Source: Unio delphinus
Taxonomy: Eukaryota > Mollusca > Bivalvia > Unionida > Unionidae
Length of the DNA: 64,000 nt
Direction: 5' to 3'
NCBI GenBank assembly: GCA_029339505.1
Contig: JAQISU010000109.1
Span: forward strand, 1,268,001-1,332,000
The position numbers and the translations under genes are program-made. The notes beneath the pieces were generated by a model. The model was not told where the DNA came from. It worked only from the letters and a program-made list of their open reading frames with translations, and did not search any database. Shown in pieces: positions 12,441 through 25,480 of the stretch; the first letter of the stretch is position 1, and each line of letters opens with the position of its first letter.

Positions 12441-14964
12441 TACTGAATTCCCGATTTTACGTGTTGTTTGAAAAAAGGATAGATTTACTAAGAAGATTTT
12501 GTCATCAAGCTTATAGCCATTTTATTTTTGTGTAGAATATGTTTCAGCAAAAAAAGTAGAATTTCAAAACAATTATGCCACATGACCCTGCAACTGGTAA
12601 ATTGATATTTTCGTAGCCTATTTATAACCGGCTGTTTTGAAATCGCAAAATAACACTCGTTTTTTTCTTCTTCACAAAATTAAATATTATTAATATATTG
12701 TTATGCATATTTAATTTAATATATTTAATTTAATTGCTTCTCTGTTATATCATTAAACGCTATTTTAATGTAACATTGTTTGCTGGACCTGACCTTGTCC
12801 GAAATTGAGTTCATTTCTCCTTGATTTGTTTTCGTTTTTTATTTTTATTTATTATTTCATTTTTGTAAACAAATAAAAATATTTTCATTATTCTTGATGT
12901 GCATGAGCTTATTATCAGGATTATTATTCAGGTAAACAAAGAAGGATAAATATGTTGTTCAGGGTCAGGGTTTTAGAGATTCCTAATTGAATTTTATAGG
13001 ATATTGTGTTGTAAAATGAACAAGGCTCATTAGATTATTCTGGAAGTTTTATTTTCTTCTTTAGGTAATGGTTGTTTTTAGAAGACAAAACTAATGTTAC
13101 GTGAGGTCAAGCCAAGACCTATATTAACATGTGGCTGTGAGGATTTTAGTACTTGTGCTTTAACATTTAGCACTTTAAGATGTATTATGTTTTGACCAGT
13201 TTTGGTTAAATTTTATTTTCGTCGAATTATTGAATTTAAGTGATTATTTTCTCTGGAAATACAAATCTGCTCTGACAAAATTTCAGTGGAATTTATTCTG
13301 AATGCAAACATGGAAGAAGTATGTGATTCAACAAGAGCATCAGTACTTTAAAGGCTACAACAGACCCGGGACTTGAACTGAGTTTCATTCAGGACGTTTT
13401 ATTACAAGAACTTGTGTCTTTAATTCTTAAATTATTTTTGGATTTAATTCGTAATAATGTTCTTTTTCTCATTTTCCAGTTTGTATTCTAGGGAAATAAG
13501 TCATTTGTTACATTTTACACTCTTTCCTGTTACGTATTTTATGAGCATTGACTGGTAACAATGATTGAACAAAGAATTATAAAGCAACACAGAATCAAGA
13601 CCATATATGATAGGTTAATACTGTAGTTTATCCAGAAAGAGAATATCACAGGTCAAAGACAAACATTAAAAATCACTAAAATTGTATGTAAATTATCTTA
13701 ATGGCTTCTGTGATTGACTGTTTTTTTGTCAATTTTACTTAGACCAAAGAGACGCGATATCTGTATTTGCTGCATTGTTAATATAGTCCGCACAAATTCA
13801 GACAAAATAATCGTAAATTTTGGGCTTATGGCAACTTCAGCAAGTACAAGAAAAATATTATTCTTGCCCCAAAATTAGAACCAGAAGTTCCACATTAAGA
13901 TATGTTTCTCTAAAATATCTTCTGTGTTGTAAATTTGCTGATAGGGTGTAGCAAGCATGGCAATTAATCTTTCAACAAATGTTATAAATAATGGCAACAG
14001 TATCAACGAAAGACATCACTTATCAACCAAGCAAAGTAAACCGCACAGTTGCGATAAATTTGCGAGCTCCAGGATAGGCTCACATATTCATTGTTCAAAC
14101 TCATACTCACTTTACTCGTTATCTTCATTGCACATCTAAGATAATAATTAAACATGGATAATACCATCATAAGGACAACTGAATTTGAGTCTTGTAATAG
14201 CTGCCATATTTTGGGGTATAAGACAGCAATAGATGTAGTGTGGATATTACTAATTATTTCAACTCAGAAATAATAATATTATACAAGATCGATACGTTTC
14301 AGATTTTGAGTGTTATTTTCTTTATGTAAAGATTGCAAAAGAAGACATAGATTACTATTTAAAAGGTAACATTAAAGCTCATTAGTAGCTAAATAATAAG
14401 AATAAAGCAATACATGCAAGGGCTTGGTCACGTTTACTTTTACTCTGCCTTTGTGTCAATAATAATTTTTCATTGATATCCTTGCTACTCACTTTCTAGA
14501 TAAAATGTTGACCCTTATCTGGTCCACAATTTTCGTTGCTTATTGCAAAGACCAACTAGTATCACTGCCTGAGTTATCCAGGTCTCGGCATCGAAGAATG
14601 TGCAACTTGTGTAATCAAAGCTGGTTGGTTAGTTTGACGGTTGGTTACTTTCCAAGGCAAATTGGCCTCGTTACAGTGAGATAACCACTAATGAAAAATT
14701 GAAAATAAATATCTCTGAAATTTTAAACTCGAATATTGGTAAATAGAGAGTTTCCGTTTTAGAACTTAATATCATGTTAAAAAGCTATGGTGATATAGGT
14801 ATCTCTTATAATGGGAAAGATTTGGGATATCAAATTAAATCTCTCAAATGATTCAGTATTTTCTTGAGTATGAAAAAATTAATTTGATGTTGTTATTTGA
14901 ATCAGTGACATAAGAAAAAAATGGTTTTAAACCAGTATTCTCTATTTATTGTGTTTGTTTGTTT
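12441..14964. other. Long AT-rich stretch without recognised genes
   Basis: Unique AT-rich sequence. No exon, RNA gene, or repeat family was identified; short ORFs here (for example 13957-14139) have no recognisable content. Confidence 0.4.
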
Positions 14965-15267
14965 GATTAGGATTTTTAACGTAGCTTTAACAATTGTTCA
15001 GTCATATCGCTACGATGTCTAGCGTGAGACAGTTTTTAGTGATGTTTAGCACATCATGCTATATGTCTGCTTCATGATGCCCCATCCAGTCACATTATCC
15101 TGACACCAGGCCGACCAGTCCTAACACTAAACTCTTAATGCTGAGCGCCAAGCGAGGCAGCTGTTAGTACCATTTTTGTAAGTCTTTGGTATGACTCGGC
15201 TGGGTATTCAACCCACGACGTCCCGCTTCCGCAGCGGACGCTCTAACCACTAGGCCACCAGAGCGGT
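14965..15267 (-). repeat. tRNA-derived SINE, near full length
   Basis: Read on the minus strand it begins with a tRNA-like head: an A-box-like TGGCCTAGTGGTTAGAGCG segment, then a B-box-like GGTTGAATACCC. The body follows, ending in the block CATCGTAGCGATATGACTGA. The same body occurs at 15394-15673, 16661-16850 and 33603-33850. The central CAGTCATATCGCTACGATGT block resembles the conserved central domain known in molluscan SINEs (from memory, not searched). It would be transcribed by RNA polymerase III and mobilised by a LINE in trans. Confidence 0.8.
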
Positions 15268-15393
15268 ATATTCTGTCTTTACAGTGTGGTATTCTAATTC
15301 TGAAGTTTTACTCCACACTAGCGGTCATGTTAGTCACGTAATCATTAATAGTCAGAATTGAGACCCAATCCATAATTACTGTAACAAGGGGAA

Positions 15394-15673
15394 ACGACCG
15401 CTCCAGTGTTTAAGTGGTTAGAGCGTCCGCCTCTGGTGCTAAAGGTCAAGGGTTAAAACCCCGGGTTAATCATACAAAAGACTTATCGGTCAGCATTAAG
15501 AGGTTAGTGTTGGGACTGGTTAGTCTGATGTCAGGATATTGGGACTAGGTGAGACATAATGCTACATGTCTGCGGCATGATGACAATACTAGACTTCACT
15601 AAGAAGTGACACACTGCAGACATCGAAGCGATAAGTCTGGACAATTGTAAAATGCTACGTTTAAAATCTAAAT
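15394..15673 (+). repeat. tRNA-derived SINE with CA tail
   Basis: Plus-strand copy. The head has AAGTGGTTAGAGCGTCCGCC (A-box side) and GGTCAAGGGTTAAAACCCC (B-box side). The body includes GACATAATGCTACATGTCTG, and the copy ends AAAATCTAAATC followed by the (CA)n at 15674-15721. It lies 126 bp from an inverted copy of the same family. Confidence 0.82.
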
Positions 15674-15691
15674 CACACACACACACACACA

Positions 15692-15721
<30 letters not shown>
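15674..15721. repeat. (CA)n microsatellite at a SINE 3' end
   Basis: About 23 CA units with one TA interruption, directly continuing the SINE tail. Confidence 0.95.
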
Positions 15722-15722
<1 letters not shown>

Positions 15723-16204
15723 TAGAAAGACCTTGAAGAATCAGTAAAATTAGCATAATGAGCTTCATTTCTATTTGATATCTTTAGAGGTAGTTGAAGA
15801 TTCCAGCAAATATGTAATCTTTGATATTATGTAAAATGTTTCAGATATCAAATGAATACAAAATTATAACGCTGGTGGTGTATATATGTGATGTATGTAT
15901 CACGCCAAAGAGTCCTCAACAATTATGTCAAGTCCATCTAACTTTGCACAGATGCTGACTTCAAGTCAGAAGACCAGTCTGCCTTGCTTTGTACACATGC
16001 GTTAATCATTTAGATAAAATATCACGAAAATAATAATAGAAACATTCTTATCATTGACCAAAGAAGTTAGTCCTTGAAAAAGAGTTTCAAGTGATTATTT
16101 TTTCAAACATTTCCTTTTTTAATATTGGCGACATGTGTTTCTTCTAATTTGTTAAACTGTTCTGCTTCTGTATTGAACAAAACTGAATACATGTATGAAG
16201 CCAG

Positions 16205-16300
16205 TTTTCTCATATACATACATGCAATATACATACATATAAGATACATATATATAATATACATACATGTAATATACATACACATAATATACATATACAT
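16205..16300. repeat. Degenerate ATACAT-rich array
   Basis: Alternating ATACATACAT, ATATAT and ATAAG variants with a rough 18-bp periodicity. Confidence 0.75.
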
Positions 16301-16660
16301 TTTTTCCCTTCCGCTCAGGTTGAGACCCTGGAAAAAATATATGTGTAAGTAAAGATTAATGTAGTTAGACATACCTATTCATACAATACGTTTATATAAA
16401 ACAGTTTAGATGGAATGGATGGACTTTGCCGCGAAAGAGGACACATTCGGAGGAAAACTGCTCAAATTTAAAGTTTGCCATTCGGATGTGAAGTTTTCCA
16501 TTCAATGTTACTTTTGCGGTAGAACGTTGAATGCTCGCAATAAATTGCAACATCATCCAAGCATACAAGCTGAAGAAAACCCATTGAAATGAGAAATTTA
16601 ATGAAAGGGTTTTAATGATGCATGAACATGTACATGTAAAGTAGTTCTGACAGACAGCAC

Positions 16661-16850
16661 TGTTCCGGTGGCCTAGTGGTTAGAGCGTCCATCTGGGCGG
16701 CCTCGTGTTAGGATAATATGACAGGGTGGGACATAATAACACATGTCTGCGGCATGATGCCCCAGTGCTAGACATCACTATAAACGGTCACACTGCAGAC
16801 ATTGTGACTATAAGACTGAAAGATTGTTAAAGCTTCGTTAAAAATCTAAT
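16661..16850 (+). repeat. tRNA-derived SINE, internally deleted
   Basis: Starts TGTTCCGGTGGCCTAGTGGT with TAGAGCGTCC (tRNA-like head), then lacks the B-box region and part of the body, resuming at GGGTGGGACATAATAACACA and ending AAAAATCTAATCCC. Same family as 15394-15673. Confidence 0.8.
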
Positions 16851-17899
16851 CCCACACACTACAGACAACAGTAACAACAGCCCTGTCAGCATTTGTGGTA
16901 ACATCAGTAGTTTAAGTTGTTGGCTAATTGCAATGTATTGTACGATATATGCTATATTATGTACGACTTCAACAAAGAATTATTAACGAGAATGGCCAGT
17001 TAATAACATCAAACCTAATTTTGAACCTTTTTATTTCCTAATAAGACAAGTCCAATTGTAAGACCCAATCCGTCGTGCACATCAGCTCAATCCTTCCTCC
17101 TAACGACAGGGGAAATTCGGATATTGAGCATCGCCTCTATCACATGAAATAGACACATAGCTCTTCTCAACATGTATTATGCACACACGACAATGGATAT
17201 TAGTCGCCATCACAATGATCCATTCCTTACAAGACCACAAATGCCCTAGACGTGGCTTGCAAATAAGGCCCTCATGCAATGAGACACTACTTCAGTATCA
17301 CATGCGAACACATTTCAGCAATCGGATTCAGGGCTACGTCATGATGTCGCGTTCAAGAAGGGTCCATGTATATAACACTCGTTCCCTACCAACTGCACAA
17401 CCAGATGCATTTTTCAACCGTACTCAAGCCTACTCAACAATGGTACTCTGTGTGTTTGTCTCAGTGTTCGCACGCCGGAGCATCAGATATGACGACGATG
17501 CTCTTCAAGTACACCGACTGTCCGGAAAACTACAGAGGATAAAAGTCCACAATTATAACGCCATCACAGTGTTGCTATCAGTGAAAAACTCTACACATTC
17601 GAAGAATGGACTGGAAACTAGTCATCATCCAATGTCAAGTACATTTGAATAACTGAGCAAGAAGGACTGAAGGCAGTAGAGTCCAAACTGGAGGAGTATT
17701 ATGACCGCAATGTGGTCATCAAAAACGCACTCTTCAAGACAAAAATAAAAATGTTTCTAATATATCTAACAAAGACAGTTAAAAGCTGCAAGAGATAGGG
17801 AATGTCCAACTGGCCAAAGTGTATCCAAATCTATTAGACCGCAGTTATGTAAACACCACTCGGGAAGTCAATCCCATCGTGCTGAAACTGCTACATAGC
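16851..17899. other. Mostly unrecognised; one orphan ORF of 157 codons (17179-17652)
   Basis: The plus-strand ORF at 17179-17652 is the longest non-repetitive frame nearby, but I see no domain and its start context is ordinary. It may be the eroded upstream part of the LINE that follows, or chance. Confidence 0.25.
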
Positions 17900-19700
17900 T
17901 AACAAGAGAAATATATATTTTAAAAAATCCCTTATTACGAATCATTGCTTGGGAAAAAACGAGCAATACACACTAAATTCCTAAAGTCTTCAATGAACTT
18001 GCTGGAGGAACACACACGGATCAGTCAAATAAAATACACTCATTTTCTGGTAAATGACACCATAGTCACTGATGACACAGACACATTGCAAATGTTTTCA
18101 AAGAACCAATGATAGAAATCAACCTTAATGAACTGATAAAGTTATTCCGCAGCAAACTCTCTAAGGAGGATTGTTTTTCTATTCCACCGGTATCATACAA
18201 CTTTGTTAAAAAATGTCTCAATGAACTTCGTACCAAGAAATCAACAAGACTGGATCAGATTGGTCCACGACTCATTACATCTTCTGCTATTTTTAATAGC
18301 ATAACGTTCATGACAAATTTAAGTATTGCAATCTCATATGTCTCCAAAAGATGGAAAACTGCAAAAGTAACTCCTATTCACAAATCTTGTTCTAAGGATG
18401 ATGTTGATAACTACCGGTCAATCTCAATACTACCAAACTTGTCAAGGCTTTAGACAAAAACACTGACGTGATCTCCCTAATTGATAAATGGCTTCACGCA
18501 CTTGACCAGGTATAATAATAAGAACTGTATTTTTAAATTTCAGGAAAGCTTTTGACATGGTGAATCATGAAATCCTTTTGAAAAAACTGAAAACCTACAA
18601 TGTGATAAAAGCACAGTTAGATGGTTTACTACTTCATACTGAAGCGAGAGAACAAAACATGTTTACATACATAATGTTCTGTCTGAACCGGGAACAATTA
18701 GATATGGCGTACCACAAAGCTCAATCTTAGGTCCATTAATATTTATTTTATGTGATAAAGACCTACCACTTTTTTTTACTAAGGAACATCAATATCATCT
18801 ACAGATCTCTATGCAGATGACAAAATATTTTCAGACATCGAAAGTACAGAGCATTAATTCAAACTATCTTTACAGAATGTCCTTAACAAAACTTAAACGG
18901 GACAACTGGTGCACATGCAATGGCAGGGTGGTAAATATAGGTAAAGCTAAAATATTACTTATCTCAACACGACAAAAAAAGGAAAATTCTTGATAGTGAT
19001 GATCTATGTCTGACATGGAAGGATATTATTTTGCAAATGGTCTGTCATGAGAGACTACCGGTACTTGATGTTTTGGTAGATACTAACCTGTTATGGACTA
19101 AACATATTAAACATATCAGTACAAAATAGGTAAATTAAGGTGTATGGCTTCTCAGTAGGATAAGAAATTGTTTTCACGAAAGACGCAGAAAGCTATTTTA
19201 TACCAATTACATTCAACACTATTTAGACTACTGAAATACATTATGGGGTACTTTCAATGATAAAAACATAGTAAAGCTGGAAACTCTTGATAAAAGAGCA
19301 TTTGGGCTTATATCAATCCAGAAGGAAAGCAAGGGAAATTTAGCCGTAAATATAACAATATTACTAATTAAGGACTGATCCTGTTTGAGAAAAGCTAGAT
19401 TAATGTACTGGATATCCACTAATAGTGCTTCTGAATATTTGCAATCCCTATTCCAGTATAGGCTACCAGGCAATATTCCCCACATGTGGTCAATGTCTAC
19501 CAAACAGTATAAAATTCCCAAACCAAATAAGGAATATGTTTATTTTTAAAAATAAAAGTTTCCAATACTCTGAAACTTTGCTCTGGAATATTATTTCAGT
19601 TGAGATTAGAAATGTCCACTCTATTTCCTTCTTCCAAACCCATTATATCCAGTGGCTTCAGAGATACAACTAAAATAAATAAATTCCCTTGTATGAGGGC
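17900..19700 (+). pseudogene. Decayed LINE (CR1/Jockey-like) reverse-transcriptase region
   Basis: Plus strand. 18109-18453 reads the start of a reverse transcriptase: 'PPVSYNFVKKCLNELRTKKS', 'RWKTAKVTPIHKSC' and 'DVDNYRSISILPNLSRL'. Further on, in other frames, come FRKAFDMVNHEILLKKL and GVPQSSILGPLIFIL. The tail at 19510-19673 carries SFQYSETLLWNIISVEIR, a C-terminal motif usual in these elements. Many stops and frame changes separate the blocks. The copy is followed at 19779 by ATC/ATT microsatellite, as LINE tails of this kind often are. The endonuclease was not recognised, so the copy is probably 5'-truncated. Confidence 0.75.
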
Positions 19701-19778
19701 CTCAAGGTAGGTTAGTTCTTAGATAATTGTATTACCCTCTTTAAATAAAGTCATTACTATCAATATTACTTTTATCAT

Positions 19779-19825
19779 CATCATCATCATCATCATCACC
19801 ACCATCATCATCATCATCATCATCA

Positions 19826-19881
<56 letters not shown>
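19779..19881. repeat. (ATC)n then (ATT)n compound microsatellite
   Basis: About 16 ATC/ACC units run directly into about 18 ATT units; probably the expanded 3' tail of the preceding LINE. Confidence 0.93.
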
Positions 19882-19883
<2 letters not shown>

Positions 19884-19979
19884 CTCATAGTCTTAACATA
19901 TAAATAGGAACATACAGTCGCATTCGCCCCTTTTCTCCCCTATTCTCATTGTTTTCAGAATTTATTCGTGATCAAAGAA

Positions 19980-21060
19980 ATGAACCATGCTTTGTGTTCA
20001 GTGCATCAGGCGCCTAAAGTTCAAATTCCTTAAACTTCGCGAAGCCATCTGCGAGATATGGTAGCACATGAATACAAGACAGAAGCACATTCTACTGTGT
20101 CCATGTATTATACCCATGCAGCAGAGAATCACAAGAAACAATGGCCATGGAACCTCTAGACGAATGTAACACGTGTTGAGGGAACACTTTGTTACCGATG
20201 ATGTGACTCTACAAATCACCGTCCTAGAAACTGTAGGTAGATCTGTTGTAAAATGCGCAGAATGTGACAAAATACTCATGAATCCAACGATCCTCGTGGT
20301 TATATTCGAACGACTGTGACGAAAAGAAAGATTGGCACCGCATGAAATCTCTTCAAATATACTGGGATTTGCGCTGAATGCCTGTATGGAAGATCATGCT
20401 CTGAACTACGTCTAGTTAGGGGCGGGTTGAGAAAATAGTGAGGTTGCATGGAAAGTTAGAGTTCTTCGATTTATTTGGCGCACATGGGTAAGTTTCTTCA
20501 TATACACCCGGAACGTATGTTAGACGTTTTGAAATCTGGGCAGAAGTGCAGAAGATTATGCGATTGAGACGGCATTACAAAGTTATCACGGCCGAACCTG
20601 ATGAATGTTACAAATTGTCAGACAAGACATCAATGGAGGAGAAACCAGAACCAAAGCATAATTTCCTGACTTTCATGAAAAAGATATCTGACCACTGCTA
20701 CATGGAGTCAGTTCTTCCAATTAAGGAAAGCGAAGAATGCCAGTCTTTTAAATGTGCCATCTACATAAAACACGTCAAATCGGAATGGTATTTGATTCCA
20801 TTGCATGTTATTGAATGATGTTCTCCTTACTGGACTATACCTAACCAAGAGTCCCAGAGAATTGCTCATCCTTTTCAGGATAGAGCCTTCCGCTACAATA
20901 TACTTCGAGCCAGGAGATATTCTACTATTTCCAGTACAAGGCATACATTATTTCAGATTTCTGTGGTATCACCAATGAGCTCACTGAGAGCAGGATGATG
21001 GTATGTCGGTAATAGTCACATGTAGTGCTTACCGAAGGACGTCGAAGGACTGCAAAGGAA
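19980..21060. other. Possible eroded coding sequence, unidentified
   Basis: The composition here is less AT-rich than the flanks. A 90-codon plus-strand frame (20546-20818, starting MQKIMRLRRHYKVITAEPDE) and shorter open blocks around 20030-20150 and 20290-20420 have a protein-like residue mix, but no domain could be named and stops interrupt any longer reading. It may be a relic of a retroposed gene or transposon. Confidence 0.25.
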
Positions 21061-21341
21061 GGAAAACGAGAGTAAGGTCCTGCTGTCAAACGATTCTTTG
21101 AAGGGGCTTTTTATGCTGGTGAATTAATTAAATTGATGCTTCAGTCGTATGTAAGAAGATACTTAACCTAATTCGTAGTATACTTTTCATTTACTCAGGA
21201 GTTCCATATTGATTTGAGTTTTAGAGATCTGACATACATAATAAAAAATGCCGATTAATGTGTTTTGCCCTAAAGTAGACAGTTTATGAATCCATTCATC
21301 CACTTACCCATCCATCAATCCATCAGTGCGTTTATACTGTG

Positions 21342-21344
<3 letters not shown>

Positions 21345-21412
<68 letters not shown>
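21345..21412. repeat. (AT)n microsatellite
   Basis: About 33 AT units. Confidence 0.97.
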
Positions 21413-21414
<2 letters not shown>

Positions 21415-23345
21415 CGCATGCCAAAGTACAGGTTAAAATTGCATTAATTACTAGCTCTCATCAAAATAAACGGTGACTTGTTGCTTGCAAGCAAAAATAT
21501 AGTCAAAATGTATTAGGTCATGACAACAATTTTGTTACGTAAACACTTGGATACAGAATATGATTTACTCCAAATCAATTAAAATTATTTGGTACTCATT
21601 TCGCTTCAACTGTATTCTTCACAATATTCTAAGGACATCTAAATATCACCAATATAGTCAAACAATGCTAGTATTTATACAGGATCCACCATCCGTGTTA
21701 GTAACAGTTTCTCAAATTGTTAATGACTCAAGATGCAAAACTTGTTACATCGGCCAGGCTTTGATTTAAATCACAGTGTCAAATATAATTACAAACATAT
21801 TTAATGAACATTAAAAGGACAATTATAAAATTCTTTGACAGTAGTAATTATGAAATTAGAAATTAAATACTGCAATTAAAAGACCTTTATTTGGTGTAAT
21901 GGATGGCGACATAGAAAATGGTCGATATATTGATAATACGTAAAACTTCAATTATGTACGCACATCAAGAACTATCGTTTTATAACGTTATTAGAAGTGT
22001 GTTTAATGTTCATTTGCAATCCTGCAAAGCACTGGTCGGAAATGTCATTCAGACAAATATGTCCCTGCATCAAAACAAATGTCAGTATAAATTAATTTAG
22101 TGCACACGTGACGCTGATATGGATCATGTAACTCTCTGATTATTATACCAAAATAGTGGCTTTCTGGCTTGCAATAATTATCACAATAATTTGAATAATT
22201 TGTGTATTCCAATGAAATTTCGATTTCGATGCACAGACATGGACAATAGATTGATGCTCCATTAGCTGACGCATGCTAAAGTACAGGTTAAAATTGCATT
22301 AATTTTTAAAGAGAAAAGAATCTTAGAGTAATATTTCAGATCTATATAGAAACGATTGCTTTGTTGCAGTCAAGGAGATCTTTTCACTTTCTTCTCCTCT
22401 CTTTTCCAAATAGTAATGAATACTTCAAATACAAAATTTCTTACGTACTATATCAATAAATGGATGATTTAATTGTTTGTTAAAATATAATTTTAAAAGA
22501 CAATATCTATTATTATTATTATTATTATTTTTATTATTCAAAGAACATTTAAAATTAAAATAACATTTCCCATATTATTTCTTATCTAAAAATTACAAAC
22601 CTAATAAGACCGACACATAAAAGTCGAGATTAGATTAGAAAAAGTGCTGTTTTTCTTACATTGCATTAATTTGGATTTTAAAGCATTTTTGTTTTCTTTT
22701 GGTGGACATTTAAGTTACATTGGAATCTGAACTCCAGACATTAAACCAAAATGGGTACACTCTTTGGCTTTGAGAACATTCGATGCATGGAATAAAAACG
22801 ACGATTCCTTGCAAGAGAATTAATTTATCATTTTAAACGGCTAATACAAAGCCAAGTTTCTTTCATATGTTTACCAACAAAATAAGCATTTTTACATATC
22901 CACAAAAACTATAAAATGAAATCCCCATACCGGATTGAAGGACACCATAATCTGAAATTATGTTACACGATTTATCTAATCTTTATAAAATAAAAACCAT
23001 ATTTTTATCAACGTTCAGAAGGCATACAGATTAAGCTCGTTCAACGTCATTCGGTGTCACCTTGAAAACAGAATGACATATGGATATGCAATTTACTAAA
23101 CAAGTTGAATACTTTTGTATACCACAAGCTGCTTGTCTGTTAAATGATATGTAAATTAAGATTCTTTTTTAAATAAAGAATCATGGCATTAGTTAATGTT
23201 GTTACTAAGGGTTACGTTTCAGTGGGTTAACATTTAGTATGTTATAAAGTCATGACGACATTAAAAACTAGCATTAAGTGATCCATAGTTTTGTTGTATT
23301 ATTAGCAATATTGTTATTGGCAATCGCATTGCCATTGGGTATGAG
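21413..23345. other. AT-rich stretch with a 35-bp sequence present twice
   Basis: GACGCATGCCAAAGTACAGG with TTAAAATTGCATTAAT occurs at about 21412 and again, with one change, at about 22266. A (TTA)n run lies near 22509. No gene recognised. Confidence 0.5.
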
Positions 23346-24010
23346 CAGCATATACAGCCGTATGATAGGCTAACATAATCAGATACAGCCGTATGATAGG
23401 CTAACATAATTAGATACAGTCGTACGATAAGCTAACATAATTAGATACAACCGTACGATAGGCTAACATAATTAGATACAGTTGTACGACAGGCTAACAT
23501 AATCAGATACAGTCGTACGATAGGCTAACATAATTAGATACAGTCGTACGATAGGCTAACATAATCAGATACAGTCGTACGACAGGCTAACATAATCATA
23601 TACAGCCACGATATGCTAACATAATCAGATATCGCCTTACATCAAGTTACTAGTGTCAGATACCGCCTTATAACAGGTTATGGGAATCAGATATTGCCTT
23701 GCCACAGATTACTTGAGACATTTTCAGTCTAACAACAGGCTATGGCTATCAGATATTTTCTTAAAGCGGGTTGAAGTATTACATGCTGATGATACCGCCT
23801 TACATTAGGCTACTAGTATGAGATACCGCTTACAGAAACGTTACTTGTATCAGATACGGGTATGATAAATCGCCTTACAGTAGGTTACTATATCATATAC
23901 TGCCTTACAACAAATTAATGCTATCAGATACCGCCTTAAAATATGTTACGGGTATCAGAAACCACATTACAACATGTTTTGCTTAACAGATACCAACCTA
24001 AAACATATTA
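23346..24010. repeat. 31-bp tandem array grading into degenerate copies
   Basis: Eight or nine good copies of GATACAGTCGTACGATAGGC followed by TAACATAATTA at 23350-23630. Beyond that, GATACCGCCTTACA-containing copies become progressively more diverged up to about 24010. Confidence 0.88.
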
Positions 24011-24059
24011 CCAAGATCACCAACGCATATCGCACTAATATGTACAACACTTCGCCAAG

Positions 24060-25126
24060 TAGAGCGATCTTGTGTGAGATCTTCCGAAGACTCAGGACCA
24101 CTGATGACAATAATTCAGCGATGACATGAGGAAACCTTTAAAGCGTTTCTTCTTACCACATCGAGATCGCTTTCCTCCTTCAGCTCACCTTACAAGATCG
24201 TGATATTAGTCGCTCGTCTGGTGACGTGCCTTGCCCTTCTCAGATGAGATTTCATTATCAGAGCGACGATGCATGGAATGCCCGTGTAAAAACTGCAGTG
24301 TCTGGAACCCTATCCTGCCATCTATATAAGTTTGCTCAAGCAGGTCAAGTGAAAACGCTTCAGCTTCTCGGCTTGTTCTCTATATGATGTCCATGCTTCG
24401 CAAGCAGCAGTGTCGGCAACACAATGGCTTTGTAGACCTTGAATCTTGTTGATCCCTCTGCACTCCCACATATCTGAACACTTCCTTGAGCGATTCCGGC
24501 GTTGGTTTCGTCGTCGATATGGACGACGCGTGACAGTATGCTCCTGAATTTTAATTAACGTGTCCACTGCCACCAGTGTTTGGCGATTTATTGTAATGGT
24601 AGGTGCTACGCAAGTCTTTCCTGGTGTAAATTAGTGGATCATCTCTGTGTTTGTTATACTGATTGTGACATCGACATTATCACAAACTGACGAGAAACGA
24701 TCCATACTGTGTTGCATATCAAACTCATATTTGGCATTCTGGGAACAATCAACATCAAATAGCAGATCATGAACATTCACATCCTATAACATCGTCTTCG
24801 AATGTAGTCACCTCAGATTAAAGAGTTTGTCGTCAGTCCTGTTATTAATGTTAACGTCTAATAACGGAAGGCATCAGTAAGGAAGAGAACATAATAAAGA
24901 GGGTTGAGGACAACACATAGCCCAGCTTGACCTAATTGTTGACAAGGAAAGTCTTCATATACTCTTCGTCGAACCATCATGATGAATTCTCTGGGCAATT
25001 TTGGTATGATCTTTCACGGTTGACTGCGTCAAAGACATTTGTCAGGTCGATGAATGATGTGTGCAGTTTACAGCTCTGTTCCTGAAATTTCTCCATTATT
25101 TGATGATATGCAAATACCATTTCTGT

Positions 25127-25190
<64 letters not shown>

Positions 25191-25480
25191 GTTATTTTTC
25201 AAGCCACATATACTCTCTAGCATGAGCACTTTTAAATTTGATGCACAAGACGATTCAGCAAAGTTCTAACAAGGATTCTGCTGGCTATTGACAGAAAGGA
25301 AATGCATCGATGATTGTCACTTAATTGTATTTGCCTTTCCGCTTTTGGAAGCGGACGATGGGCGCATTCTTGTGTTCCTGGGATATAATTACCTGACTCC
25401 ACATTTACTGTATGTTTCTTTGCCATGCGTGAGCCTCCGGATTTGTAGACTTTTGCTGATATAGCTTCTGTTCCATGTTC
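24060..25480 (-). pseudogene. Decayed LINE fragment (reverse transcriptase and C-terminus)
   Basis: The minus-strand ORF at 25232-25426 contains LSDNHRCISFLSIASRILVR followed by TLLNRL, the start of an RTE/CR1-type reverse-transcriptase domain. At 24322-24573 the minus strand reads CEAWTSYREQAEKLKRFHLT and CLSKL, the conserved C-terminal block that follows the polymerase in such elements. The order and orientation fit one element; the middle is eroded and a (CT)n array (25128-25189) has expanded inside it. Confidence 0.7.
25128..25189. repeat. (CT)n microsatellite
   Basis: About 30 CT units, inside the decayed LINE fragment. Confidence 0.97.

Noticed and set aside
15200..15267. tRNA gene
   Set aside because: A and B boxes are present but the sequence does not close an acceptor stem and continues into a SINE body shared with other copies.
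23346..24010. CRISPR-like regular repeats
   Set aside because: Units are contiguous, without unique spacers, in an animal genome; an ordinary 31-bp tandem array.
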